From Lachnospiraceae bacterium (GTDB lineage Bacteria > Bacillota > Clostridia > Lachnospirales > Lachnospiraceae), in contig JAHYZZ010000026.1 of NCBI GenBank assembly GCA_019424135.1, positions 1 through 26,363 on the forward strand: a DNA stretch of 26,363 nucleotides, read 5' to 3'. A model generated the notes under the pieces. The model was not told the origin of the DNA, did not search any database, and saw only the letters and a list, made by a program, of their open reading frames with translations. Both the position numbers and the translations under genes were made by a program. Below, piece after piece: positions 13,685 through 22,666 of the stretch (within the stretch, counting starts at the first letter, position 1; every line of letters begins with the position of its first letter).

Positions 13685-15109
13685 TCATTGATGTAAGCCG
13701 GAAATCTGCGGCTGCCTTTTGGAAATGGAAAGGAAGACACCGCAGGAGCAGATGAAGATCAGGATCGTTACAGCAGCCAGGAGGCAGAATGCTTTCTGGC
13801 TTCCTTGCTGTGTGGCCGAGGCCACGTTGTCAGGAAGAGAAGCCTGGGAGGCAGCCACGATGCTGGTGACTACGGATGTGCCGATGGCTCCTGCCAGCTG
13901 CTGAAGCGTGTTGATTACGGCATTTCCGTCTGCATTCTGTGCAGGAGGAAGCTGGCGAAGGCCGTTGGTCATGGTATTTCCCACAGAGCAGCCCTGTCCC
14001 AGTGCGAAAAACATGTAGAAACCAATACATGGAAGGAGACGAAGTTCGCCGGAAAATAGAGTGAAGCAGGCCAGGGAAAAGATGATGGATAAATTTCCAA
14101 ACAGGATGGGCCGCGCCGCACCAAAGCGGTCCAAAAGTCTTCCGCTTATCGGGGAGAGAAAAGCACCAAGAAGACAGCCTGGAAGAAGAAGGCATCCGGC
14201 GGTAAACGCATTTTCACCAGAGACCAACTGAGCGTAGTTGGGAATCAGATATCCAAGGCCCAGACAGACAAACTGGATGAAAATCAGTACCAGCACGCTT
14301 AAGGTAAAAGGGAGACAGGAAAACACGCGCATATCAATGAGAGGATCTTTGCTGTGGGAGCATCTATGGTAGCAGACTGCCAGACAAAGGATACTAAGGG
14401 AAAATAAACCGGCTACCGGCAGGCTGGTCCATCCGGCCAAAGATGCCATACTGGTAGCAAAAATGAAGCAGGAAAAGCCGGCGGCGAGGGCAAGGTAATC
14501 CAGTACCTGGAAAGGAATCTTCCGGGTGTCGGACACTTGTCGAATAGACGTCACACCCATGATAAAGGAGAGAACCAGAAGGGGCAGGAGAGCGATGAAG
14601 ATCATTCTCCAACCAAAATGGTTGACGATAAAACCGCCCAGAGAAGGCCCGACTGCCGGTGCCATGGCAGTGATAAGGGATGCCGTTCCCATCATCAGTC
14701 CCAGCTTTTCTTCTGGAACCTGTTCCAGTGTGATGTTAAACATCAGTGGAAGAGCGATGCCGGTGCCGATTCCCTGGATCAGACGTCCCAAAAGCAACAG
14801 CGAAAAGACAGGGGTTACAGCGGCCATGATCGTGCCGATGATAAACAAGGTGATGGCGGTGATAAATAATGTTTTCATGGGGAAGCGACGTTTTAAATAG
14901 GAGGATGTGGGAATGATGACAGCCAGAACCAGCAGATATCCGGTGGTGATCCACTGCACCACGGAGGTGCTGATTTGGAATTCTTCCATCAAAGCGGGAA
15001 AAGTGACATTCATGGCGGTTTCCACTACGACGCCGGAAAAAGACATCATGCCGGCGGCCACGATGGATAAGATCAGTTTCAAGTCTATTTTTTTATCTGC
15101 TTCCTTCAT
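13685..15109 (-). CDS. MFS drug efflux transporter, DHA2 (EmrB/QacA-like) family
   Basis: A 474-residue membrane protein with about 14 hydrophobic segments. N-terminal VVVETAMNVTFPALMEEFQISTS and VQWITTGYLLV are typical of DHA2 pumps (D1-like motif with Glu in the first helix). SYLKRRFPMKTLF is motif A, RLIQGIGTGIALP is motif B and MAPAVGPSLGGFIV is motif C of drug/H+ antiporters. Its start overlaps the end of the marR-type gene by 17 bases, with GGAGGT eight bases before the ATG, so the two are translated from one message. The predicted role is proton-driven export of toxic compounds, controlled by the MarR partner. Substrates cannot be predicted. Confidence 0.9.
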   Translation of the reverse strand: MKEADKKIDLKLILSIVAAGMMSFSGVVVETAMNVTFPALMEEFQISTSVVQWITTGYLLVLAVIIPTSSYLKRRFPMKTLFITAITLFIIGTIMAAVTPVFSLLLLGRLIQGIGTGIALPLMFNITLEQVPEEKLGLMMGTASLITAMAPAVGPSLGGFIVNHFGWRMIFIALLPLLVLSFIMGVTSIRQVSDTRKIPFQVLDYLALAAGFSCFIFATSMASLAGWTSLPVAGLFSLSILCLAVCYHRCSHSKDPLIDMRVFSCLPFTLSVLVLIFIQFVCLGLGYLIPNYAQLVSGENAFTAGCLLLPGCLLGAFLSPISGRLLDRFGAARPILFGNLSIIFSLACFTLFSGELRLLPCIGFYMFFALGQGCSVGNTMTNGLRQLPPAQNADGNAVINTLQQLAGAIGTSVVTSIVAASQASLPDNVASATQQGSQKAFCLLAAVTILIFICSCGVFLSISKRQPQISGLHQ

Positions 15110-15560
15110 TTTCAGGTACCTCCATTTTCTGCATGCTTAAGATTTCAAATACATGAAATATGGTTTCGGCTGTGATGCGAAAATGTTCCGGATCGATGTT
15201 GGAACATTGTTGTGCCAGCCAGGTGTGGTATTGGTCCACATAAAAGTCATAATATTTCTTGCCCGCACTTGTCAGCTCTACCAGCGTACTGCGATGATCC
15301 ACAGAGTCGGGAACTTTCCGGATTACATCCAGGACAGCGAGTTCGTTGATCAGCCTTGTTACGCTAGGACGTGTGACCCGAAGAAACAAGCTGACATCGC
15401 TGACTTTTACTGCGCCGTATTCCTGGCTGATCTGCCAGATTGCATCGATGACATGGATATGTCTGGGGGTGATTCCAGCAGGAAGCTTTGGCATCAGTTC
15501 TGTGATTTTCTTGGCTACATGACAGGAATCCAGAAAAAGTTTAACATCATTTAATTCCAT
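15093..15560 (-). CDS. MarR-family transcriptional regulator
   Basis: A 155-residue winged-helix regulator. The DNA-binding part is visible as VKVSDVSLFLRVTRPSVTR (about residues 51-69), followed by the wing DSVDHRSTLVELTSAGK, whose D-x-R pair is the classical MarR wing motif. N- and C-terminal helices would form the dimer. GGAGGAAG precedes the ATG. It is the first gene of a marR-efflux operon. A perfect 19-bp dyad overlaps its -10 box, so autorepression lifted by a ligand of the pump is the straightforward model. The dyad also lies about 55 bases from the divergent promoter of the activase gene. Confidence 0.92.
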   Translation of the reverse strand: MELNDVKLFLDSCHVAKKITELMPKLPAGITPRHIHVIDAIWQISQEYGAVKVSDVSLFLRVTRPSVTRLINELAVLDVIRKVPDSVDHRSTLVELTSAGKKYYDFYVDQYHTWLAQQCSNIDPEHFRITAETIFHVFEILSMQKMEVPENEGSR

Positions 15561-15600
15561 CTTGTACTTCCTCCAGTAATTTTTATATACTTATCAAAAG

Positions 15601-15619
15601 TAATTACTATTAGTAATTA
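15601..15619. promoter_or_regulatory. perfect 19-bp palindrome, candidate MarR operator
   Basis: The arms TAATTACTA and TAGTAATTA flank a single T. The site overlaps the -10 box of the marR promoter (complement of 15616-15621) and covers the expected transcription start. Its size and symmetry fit a MarR dimer. A second, shorter dyad (TACTT-N5-AAGTA, about 15588-15602) adjoins it. Confidence 0.8.
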
Positions 15620-15643
15620 TAATTTAGCACATCAAAATGTCAA
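15616..15643 (-). promoter_or_regulatory. promoter of the marR-efflux operon
   Basis: On the minus strand TTGACA (complement of 15638-15643), a 16-base spacer and TATAAT (complement of 15616-15621) match both consensus boxes exactly. Confidence 0.9.
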
Positions 15644-15651
15644 CCTCTAAA

Positions 15652-15679
15652 TTTACTTTTTAAAATTACGTATTATAAT
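15652..15679 (+). promoter_or_regulatory. promoter of the activase gene
   Basis: TTTACT (15652-15657), a 16-base spacer and TATAAT (15674-15679) lie 44 bases before the start codon at 15724. It is divergent from the marR promoter, with only about 10 bases between the two -35 boxes. Confidence 0.75.
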
Positions 15680-15723
15680 AGAATATCGGAGTTTACATCA
15701 TACAAAAGAAAGCTGGAGTTTTT

Positions 15724-18700
15724 ATGAAACGAGATAAAGGAATCTTACATGTGGGAATCGACGAGGGTTCCACAACGACTAAAATTGTGGTGATGGATCC
15801 GGAGACAAGGAATGTCCTGTATTCGGACTATCAGCGTCACCATGCCGATCAGATAAAGAGTGTGTCAGATGCACTTTTAAACATACAAAGAAGCTTTCCC
15901 GGTGCAAAGATCCGTCTGGTTTTGACAGGATCCGGCGCCAAGCCTCTGGCGGAAGCGCTGGATGCGTGTTACATACAGGAAGTGGTGGCAAATTCGGTAG
16001 CCTTGTGCGAGAAATATGATGAGGTGGGAACTGCCATTGAACTTGGCGGCCAGGATGCTAAGATTATTTTCTTTCGGGAAAACGAAAATACAAGACAGCC
16101 GGAAGTCTATGATATGCGGATGAATGGAAGCTGTGCAGGCGGTACGGGTGCCTTTATTGATGAGATTGCCTCGGTTCTGAATATTCCTATTGAAGAATTT
16201 AATGCCCTGGCAGAACAAGGAGACTGTGTCTACGATGTGTCCGGGCGATGCGGTGTGTATGCAAAAACGGATATCCAGCCCCTTTTGAACCAGGGGGTGT
16301 CTAAGGAAAACCTTGCTTTGTCAGCATTTCATGCTATTGCAAAACAGACCATCGGAGGACTGGCTCAAGGGTTGGAGATTCAAAGTCCGGTGGTCTTTGA
16401 GGGGGGACCTTTGACCTTTCATCCTGTTTTGATCCGGGTCTTTGCACAAAGGCTTGGACTTTCAAAAAAGGATGTGCTGGTTCCCGAGCATCCGGAGCTG
16501 ATGATGGCCTATGGAGCAGCACTTTCTCTGGAGCGCTCCGAGGATGATAAAGCGTTGCCGGAGCGTCCGGAATATCTGTCCGAGTGTCTGATGGCAGCAG
16601 CAAAGGAAATCAAACATACAGGGGAAAAGGCCGAACCATTCTTTTCATCGGATGAAGAGCGCCGGGAGTTTGAGCGGATTCATGCGCTGCCGGAGTGGAC
16701 GCCTTACCAGCCCTCTGACAAAGAGACGGTGCGGGCATACTTAGGCATCGACTCAGGGAGTACAACAACAAAATTTGTATTGATGAATGAAAAAGAAGAG
16801 ATACTGGATTCTTTCTATGCCTCCAATAAGGGGGCACCGCTGGATGTGGCAAGGGATGCACTTTTACAGATGAAGAAACGGTATGAAGAGGCAGGCGCTT
16901 CTCTTGTGATCTTAGGGGTAGGAACGACCGGATACGGGGAGCAGTTGTTTGCCAATGCCTTTTCGGCAGAATGTCATGTGGTGGAGACGGTAGCCCATGC
17001 AAGAGCTGCTGCAAAATATGTGCCGGATGCATCCTTTATTCTGGATATCGGCGGACAGGATATGAAAGCAATCTGGCTGGAGAATGGGATTATTACGAAT
17101 ATTGTTGTCAATGAGGCCTGCTCTTCAGGATGTGGATCTTTTCTGGAAAATTTTGCTTCTTCTTTGGGAATTCCGGTAGAAGAGATTGCTAAGACGGCCT
17201 TTGATTCGAAGAGTCCGGCAAAGCTTGGAAGCCGTTGTACGGTGTTTATGAACAGTAGTATTGTCACCGAACAGAGGAATGGAAAACTGCCGGGGGACAT
17301 CATGGCAGGATTATGTCGTTCCATCATTGAGAATGTCTTTACAAAAGTGATTCGTATTTCTAATATGGAAAGTCTGGGCAAGGTGATTGTGGTTCAGGGA
17401 GGGACCTTCCAGAACGATGCAGTGCTGCGTGCCCTGGAGCAATATACCGGCAGACAGGTGATCCGTGCGCCTTACCCGGGAGTGATGGGAGCCATTGGAG
17501 CAGCATTGCTTACAAAGGAACGAATGAAAGAAGGGGAACGGACATTTATCGGGCTGGACGCGCTGGAAGATTTTTCGTATACGCAGCAGGCAGATATGCC
17601 TTGTCCGTTCTGTGCCAATCATTGTAAGCGTACGATCATTCGGTTTTCTAATGGAAGTTCCTGGGTTACCAACAACCGGTGTGAACGGGGAGAAATATTG
17701 GGGGATCCAAAGGATGAGGGAGTGCGGACGAAGCTTCGGGAAAAAACGCAGGAAAAGGGAAAAACTGCCAATCTGTTTGACTTAAGAGAAAAGCTTTTGT
17801 TTCGGGACTACCCATGTGCGGAGCCTTCAAAGGAACGAGAGATTACCATCGGTCTACCCAGAGTATTATTCTTCTGGGATACCATGCCGTTTTGGACGAC
17901 ATTTTTTAGAGGACTTGGATTCCGGGTAAAACTTTCTCATGCCAGTACGCGAAAAATGTATGAAAATGGCTTGTCAGCCGTAACTTCGGATACGGTATGT
18001 TTCCCTGGCAAGCTGGTACATGGACATTTAAGAGATCTGGCAAAGCAGAAGGTGGATCGGATCTTTTTGCCGTCTATCAGTACGATTCCGCCGGAAAACA
18101 TGGAGAAGACCAGTGAATCGATGTGTGCAGTCGTGAAAGGATATCCGTTGATCATACAGAACTCTGACAATCCACAGCGCCGTTTTGGCATCCCCTTTGA
18201 TGCGCCGCTTTTCTTCTGGTATACCAAAGAAGACCGTACGTCTCAGCTGATAAAATATATGGAAGAGACCTTTCAGATCAAAGAAGAGGAGACTCGCACA
18301 GCAATCCAGGCAGCGGATGAAGCACAAAGAAGTTTCCGGCATCAGATGCTGGAGGCAGGGGAGAAGGTATTAAAAGATACCAAGGAAAGAGATACTTATG
18401 CGGTGGTACTGGCGGCCAGGCCATACCAGACAGATTCCCTGGTAAACCATGACCTTCCGTCCCTGTTTACCAGTTTGGGGATTTCTGTGTTAACGGCAGA
18501 CTCTCTGCCAGAGGCAAACCAGACAGACCTGTCCAGGAGTACGCTTGATATTGTTAATAACTATCACGCCAGAATGCTGTCCTCTGCGATTTTGGCTGCA
18601 AAGGATCCGGGACTGGAATATGCCCAGATTGTAAGCTTTGGATGTGGTCATGATGCTTATCTGTCTGATGAAATCATCCGGGTGATGAAGGAGATTTCCG

Positions 18701-20145
18701 GAAAAACACCACTGGTGTTGAAATTAGATGAAAGTGACGTGCAAGGTCCCCTTCGGATTCGTGTCCGCTCCTTTGTGGAAACCTTAAATATGAAGAGAGA
18801 CCGGAAGAAAAAACAAGGAGAAAAGCTGACTGTGAAGAAGCTAGGAGAGCCTTATCCTGTGAAATTTACAGATCAGGACCGGAAAGAGAAGGTGGTGCTG
18901 GTTCCCAACACTTCCCATGCATTTTCACGTGTCATGTCGGCAGCTATGAAAAAGCAGGGACTTCGTACGGTACCTTTGGAGATCGGGAGAGAGACAGCGA
19001 TCCGGCTTGGCAAGCAGTATGTACATAATGATATTTGTTTCCCGGCCCAGGTGGTGATTGGAGAAGCTCTTGCAGCGCTGAAAAGTGGAGACTATGATGT
19101 GAACCATACAGCAGTTGCCATGGGAAAATATATTGGTGACTGCCGTCTGACCCATTACAGTGCTTTGCTTAGAAAGGCGCTGGATGATGCCGGATTTCCA
19201 CAGGTGCCTATTTTAACCAATGACGATAAAGACAGCCATCATCTTCATCCGGGATATAAGATGAATCTGGCGGCTTCTCTTAGAATTGCATTTGCTTTGC
19301 CAATGATTGATGTGCTGGAGGAACTGCTTCGCAAGATCCGTCCTTATGAGACCGCAAAGGGTAGCGCAAACCAGGCATTTGAGCGTGCCATGGATCTGGT
19401 CATCCACGGACTGGAAAAACACGGAATCCGAGGAGCTGCCAAGGGATTTTCCAAGGCTATACAGGTGATGAATGAAATAGAATATGACCGCTCAAAGAGA
19501 AAGCCAAGGGTTTTGATTGTGGGGGAATATCTTTTAAATTTCCATCCTGGAGCGAACCATGATATTGAAGCTTATCTGGAGAAAAATGGTTTTGAAATCA
19601 TAGAAGCCCGGATGACAGATGTAATCCGGAAGATTTACTTTAATAAAAATGCACAGGTGAAAGAATACCATGTACATAAGCCGATTCTCGAAAAAATATG
19701 GTATGCCACGGCAAATAGAGCCTTTGAGGTGGCTCATGCACTGACAGACCGTATCGCAAAGAATCATCCTTTGTATGAACGGGCCTGTCGGCTGCCGGAG
19801 CTGGTAAAAGACAGTGACGCCATTATCCCCCATACCTTTGATGCAGGCGAGGGAGTATTGATCCCTGGAGAAATCCTTCATCATGCAGAGCATGGGTGCC
19901 GGGCATTTATCATCCTTCAGCCTTTTGGATGCCTGCCAAATCATGTGGTTGGTCGAGGCATTGTCAAACGTCTGAAAGAAATGTATAAAGATGCACAGAT
20001 TCTGTCGCTGGATTATGATCCGGACGTCAGCTTTGCGAATTTGGAAAACCGGCTGCAGATGCTGGTGATGAATGTAAAAAAAGAAGATTGGAAAGAAGAC
20101 GAGCAGACAAAGGAAAAAGATATGGATTACTCTGCGACTGCCTGA
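15724..20145 (+). CDS. tandem 2-hydroxyacyl-CoA dehydratase activase fused to a dehydratase-like component
   Basis: A 1473-residue cytoplasmic protein. Two ASKHA ATPase modules of the HgdC/BcrAD type are in tandem: GIDEGSTTTK (11-20) with C137 (NGSCAGGTG) and C176 (SGRCG), then GIDSGSTTTK (341-350) with C466/C470 (EACSSGCGS) and C505 (GSRCTVF). In HgdC, two such cysteines from each subunit of a dimer hold one [4Fe-4S] cluster; here both halves are in one chain. A CxxCxxxC motif (C627, C630, C634) follows, then a DUF2229-like region and a dehydratase-like part with DTVCFPGKL, NDICFPAQ, GCGHDAYLSDE and a C-terminal QPFGCLPNH. Such activases drive ATP-dependent one-electron transfer for radical dehydration. 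Proteins of this architecture are common in Clostridia, but their substrate is generally unknown. The AGGAAAG-like site is weak; AGCTGGAG lies before the ATG. Confidence 0.88.
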   Translation: MKRDKGILHVGIDEGSTTTKIVVMDPETRNVLYSDYQRHHADQIKSVSDALLNIQRSFPGAKIRLVLTGSGAKPLAEALDACYIQEVVANSVALCEKYDEVGTAIELGGQDAKIIFFRENENTRQPEVYDMRMNGSCAGGTGAFIDEIASVLNIPIEEFNALAEQGDCVYDVSGRCGVYAKTDIQPLLNQGVSKENLALSAFHAIAKQTIGGLAQGLEIQSPVVFEGGPLTFHPVLIRVFAQRLGLSKKDVLVPEHPELMMAYGAALSLERSEDDKALPERPEYLSECLMAAAKEIKHTGEKAEPFFSSDEERREFERIHALPEWTPYQPSDKETVRAYLGIDSGSTTTKFVLMNEKEEILDSFYASNKGAPLDVARDALLQMKKRYEEAGASLVILGVGTTGYGEQLFANAFSAECHVVETVAHARAAAKYVPDASFILDIGGQDMKAIWLENGIITNIVVNEACSSGCGSFLENFASSLGIPVEEIAKTAFDSKSPAKLGSRCTVFMNSSIVTEQRNGKLPGDIMAGLCRSIIENVFTKVIRISNMESLGKVIVVQGGTFQNDAVLRALEQYTGRQVIRAPYPGVMGAIGAALLTKERMKEGERTFIGLDALEDFSYTQQADMPCPFCANHCKRTIIRFSNGSSWVTNNRCERGEILGDPKDEGVRTKLREKTQEKGKTANLFDLREKLLFRDYPCAEPSKEREITIGLPRVLFFWDTMPFWTTFFRGLGFRVKLSHASTRKMYENGLSAVTSDTVCFPGKLVHGHLRDLAKQKVDRIFLPSISTIPPENMEKTSESMCAVVKGYPLIIQNSDNPQRRFGIPFDAPLFFWYTKEDRTSQLIKYMEETFQIKEEETRTAIQAADEAQRSFRHQMLEAGEKVLKDTKERDTYAVVLAARPYQTDSLVNHDLPSLFTSLGISVLTADSLPEANQTDLSRSTLDIVNNYHARMLSSAILAAKDPGLEYAQIVSFGCGHDAYLSDEIIRVMKEISGKTPLVLKLDESDVQGPLRIRVRSFVETLNMKRDRKKKQGEKLTVKKLGEPYPVKFTDQDRKEKVVLVPNTSHAFSRVMSAAMKKQGLRTVPLEIGRETAIRLGKQYVHNDICFPAQVVIGEALAALKSGDYDVNHTAVAMGKYIGDCRLTHYSALLRKALDDAGFPQVPILTNDDKDSHHLHPGYKMNLAASLRIAFALPMIDVLEELLRKIRPYETAKGSANQAFERAMDLVIHGLEKHGIRGAAKGFSKAIQVMNEIEYDRSKRKPRVLIVGEYLLNFHPGANHDIEAYLEKNGFEIIEARMTDVIRKIYFNKNAQVKEYHVHKPILEKIWYATANRAFEVAHALTDRIAKNHPLYERACRLPELVKDSDAIIPHTFDAGEGVLIPGEILHHAEHGCRAFIILQPFGCLPNHVVGRGIVKRLKEMYKDAQILSLDYDPDVSFANLENRLQMLVMNVKKEDWKEDEQTKEKDMDYSATA

Positions 20146-20160
20146 TTCTTGATCAAACAT

Positions 20161-20190
20161 AAATGGGAGGCGAAAAACCTCCCATTTTAG
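20161..20190 (+). terminator. terminator between convergent genes
   Basis: AAATGGGAGG and CCTCCCATTT form a 10-bp perfect stem with a seven-base loop, followed by TTA. It lies 15 bases after the activase stop codon and touches the stop codon of the convergent FliB-like gene. Confidence 0.75.
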
Positions 20191-21320
20191 ATGCATGAAA
20201 GCAGGTTTGTCAAAGGAAAGAGACGTTCATTTTTCAGATGTTTTTCCATCTTTTCTTTATTTGGATCTGAGTGTTCAAGTTCTCTGGCAAATCTGCTGGC
20301 TATCTGAATCAGACAATCGGTATCGGTGCGGGAAGGATCCTTGATACACTCGGCAAGGAAAAGTTCGCGGATCAGTATGACCGATGCAAAGGAGAACTTC
20401 ATCTTCCCCCAGGCGTCCTCATCATATACAGCGCCGGCAAAGTAGGTAAATAAAAAATAAATCATCAGCTGCTCTGTCACCCTATCTGAAAAAATCCGAT
20501 GAAACAGTGCCGATGTTTGCTGCGGAATGTCTGATGTATCTGCCAGTATTTTTTCGGCTTGTTTTCGATAGGACGTCCAGTCCGGACGCAGAACTTCCAA
20601 ATGGTCCAGGATAGAAAAAAGATTCTGCAAGGTGTGCTTTTTTGTATCTTTTGAAATTTTTAATGCGGATAGTTTCCTAGGGAGGTCTTTCTGAAAAACA
20701 GGATTCTCATAGCGCGTCAGTAGATCATCCGTTTCAAACAGGGAACCGTGCCGGATGCAGACCTGGAGATCATGGGCCAGGGCCAGGACAGTAGCCAGCC
20801 GATATTTTAGAGGCTGATGTCGATCCTGAAGGGTACGGAAGATGAAAGATCTGGTATCCATCAGTTTCGTAAACAAAAAGAAATCAAAGTCCGGATAGGT
20901 TTCCTCTTTTTTTCGCTCTCCATGAAGAAAACGGACTGGTTCCTGGCATTTTATGATCAGCCTGGCGGCCACAGGACAAGAAAGAGATAAAGAAATCTCT
21001 CTTAGCCCTTCAAATTCTTCAATATGTCTGGGATAAGTCCGGCAGGTTCGGCAAAAAGCTTTTGCCCCACCCCCTTCCAGGTATAGATCACATAGATTTT
21101 CCTCATTTAAAAATGCACAGCGTCCATGGTACTGGCGAAAACACTGCTCTTTCCAGTTGATTTCGTTATGAAGGCGTGCGCCAAGAGCTCCTTTTATGCG
21201 TCTGTATTTTTTTAGTGAGACGGGATCGATCTGGATCTGCCATCCGGCACAGCAGGTATCCGGGCAGCTGCCGCCGATACAGTGAAATTGTCTGAAATAG
21301 TGTGGAATGGTATATTGCAT
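20187..21320 (-). CDS. FliB-like flagellin lysine-N-methylase family protein
   Basis: A 377-residue Cys-rich protein resembling FliB, which N-methylates lysines of flagellin in Salmonella. The N-terminal signature is complete: FHCIGGSCPDTCCAGW (C14, C19, C23, C24), followed by GRCAFLNEENLCDLYLEGG and AFCRTCRTYPR. These cysteines are thought to bind an iron-sulfur cluster in the family. The C-terminal half is helical and less conserved. No flagellin or motility gene is in the window, so the target may be another surface protein. It is a single gene: its minus-strand promoter TATAAT (complement of 21360-21365) has a weak TTGTAT -35 17 bases away, and it converges on the activase gene, overlapping the shared terminator. 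Confidence 0.8.
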   Translation of the reverse strand: MQYTIPHYFRQFHCIGGSCPDTCCAGWQIQIDPVSLKKYRRIKGALGARLHNEINWKEQCFRQYHGRCAFLNEENLCDLYLEGGGAKAFCRTCRTYPRHIEEFEGLREISLSLSCPVAARLIIKCQEPVRFLHGERKKEETYPDFDFFLFTKLMDTRSFIFRTLQDRHQPLKYRLATVLALAHDLQVCIRHGSLFETDDLLTRYENPVFQKDLPRKLSALKISKDTKKHTLQNLFSILDHLEVLRPDWTSYRKQAEKILADTSDIPQQTSALFHRIFSDRVTEQLMIYFLFTYFAGAVYDEDAWGKMKFSFASVILIRELFLAECIKDPSRTDTDCLIQIASRFARELEHSDPNKEKMEKHLKNERLFPLTNLLSCI

Positions 21321-21359
21321 GATAAATCCTTTCGTTGGTGATTTTTATAATCAGGTATT

Positions 21360-21388
21360 ATTATAAAGGCAGACAGAGTTTGATACAA
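21360..21388 (-). promoter_or_regulatory. promoter of the FliB-like gene
   Basis: On the minus strand TATAAT (complement of 21360-21365) is a perfect -10. TTGTAT (complement of 21383-21388), 17 bases upstream, is a partial -35. Confidence 0.55.
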
Positions 21389-21397
21389 TGGGATTCG

Positions 21398-21426
21398 TTT
21401 TCATTTCGCCTTAAATATGTTAAAAT
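21398..21426 (+). promoter_or_regulatory. possible promoter of the MFS gene at 21485
   Basis: TTTTCA (21398-21403), a 17-base spacer and TAAAAT (21421-21426) lie about 60 bases upstream of the start codon. The leader contains a short AGGATC/GATCCT repeat of uncertain meaning. Confidence 0.45.
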
Positions 21427-21484
21427 AATAAAAGGATCGTACCTGCATCTGGCTGATCCTGACTAGGATGGGAGGAGAAAAAAC

Positions 21485-22627
21485 ATGCGCCAGAAAATCT
21501 ATACGAAAAATATTATTTTGATCCTGGCGGCTAGTTTCTTCTATATGTCCAGCGCTATGTTGGTGACGCCGCTGATCACCGGATTTGCAGGGAGCATTGG
21601 AGCATCTGCAGCGGTGATGGGGATGATCGGAGGCCTGATGAACCTATGCTCTTTGATCTGCCGGCCCATTGCAGGAAATCTGGCAGATAAAATCAGTAAA
21701 TATAAGCTGGCTTTTGTAGGAAGTGTTTTTATGATTGCATCCTGTCTGGGATATGTGGGGGCATCTCAGGAAGTGGTTATCATGATCGCCCGTTTGGTCA
21801 ATGGTGTTGGATTTGCCTGTTGTTCCGTCTGCATGACTACCTGGATGTCTGATATGCTGCCAAAAGAAAAGATCGGCTCGGGCATGGGACTTTACGGAAC
21901 CATGAATGCGCTGGCCATGGCCACGGCTCCGGCCATCGGAGTAAGGGTCTACCAGACTTTGGGATATCGTGCAGCCTTTCTGATCGCGACAGGATTTGCC
22001 ATTGCCACAGCAGTGGTGATTTCGCTTGTCACAGATCGGGGAGAGCCATCTTCCAAAAGCGGAAGGAAACTGGAACTGGTGGAAATCAGAGTGATCCCGA
22101 TTGCATTGATTATTATGTTTCTTGCCATCCCCTACTGCGCGACCCAGTCGTTTCTGGTCAGTTATGTAGAGACCAGACAGCTGCCTGTCTCTGTCAGCCT
22201 GTTTTTCCCTGCTTATGCGCTGGTTCTTCTGATTTTAAGGCTGTGCCTGAAGGACTGGTTGGATCGCATTCCCTTCCGTTGCTTTCTCGGGATGAGCTGT
22301 GTCAGCGCATTTCTTGGAATTTTCTTTCTGGCCCAAATGAAAAGCAATCTTACGATGTTTGTGGCAGCGGCCTTTATGGCAGGAGGATACGGGATCATGT
22401 GTTCCGTCTGTCAGTCTACAGCCATTTTGCTGGCAGGGAAGGAAAAGAGGGGGTTGGCCAACAGTACTTATTATATCGGCATGGATCTTGGGATGACGTT
22501 TGGCCCTGTCATTGGGGGATTTTTATTCGGGCATCTGCCCATCGGGCTGTTCTATCCGGTACTGCTTCTGACCGTACCGATGGTCGTGGTGGTGTATGCC
22601 TTGGCAGGAAGAAACATACAGGTATGA
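21485..22627 (+). CDS. MFS transporter, 12-helix (DHA1-like)
   Basis: A 380-residue membrane protein with about 12 hydrophobic segments, normal for a compact MFS carrier. The loop after helix 2 has RPIAGNLADKISKYK (motif A-like G-x3-D-x-R/K pattern). RLVNGVGFACCSVCMTTW is the helix-4 motif, and GMGLYGTMNALAMATAPAIG is the helix-5 region typical of bacterial exporters. GGGAGGAG lies before the ATG. The gene is followed after 39 bases by a small Nif11-like gene on the same strand and is transcribed away from the FliB-like gene. Drug or metabolite export is likely, but the substrate cannot be read. Confidence 0.85.
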   Translation: MRQKIYTKNIILILAASFFYMSSAMLVTPLITGFAGSIGASAAVMGMIGGLMNLCSLICRPIAGNLADKISKYKLAFVGSVFMIASCLGYVGASQEVVIMIARLVNGVGFACCSVCMTTWMSDMLPKEKIGSGMGLYGTMNALAMATAPAIGVRVYQTLGYRAAFLIATGFAIATAVVISLVTDRGEPSSKSGRKLELVEIRVIPIALIIMFLAIPYCATQSFLVSYVETRQLPVSVSLFFPAYALVLLILRLCLKDWLDRIPFRCFLGMSCVSAFLGIFFLAQMKSNLTMFVAAAFMAGGYGIMCSVCQSTAILLAGKEKRGLANSTYYIGMDLGMTFGPVIGGFLFGHLPIGLFYPVLLLTVPMVVVVYALAGRNIQV

Positions 22628-22666
22628 GAGAGTCCATGGATTTACAGTGAGAGAAAGGAGATTCCT

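Noticed and set aside
22243..22650. Plus-strand 135-codon frame overlapping the MFS gene
   Set aside because: It is a shifted frame inside a clear transporter gene; composition is that of a shadow.
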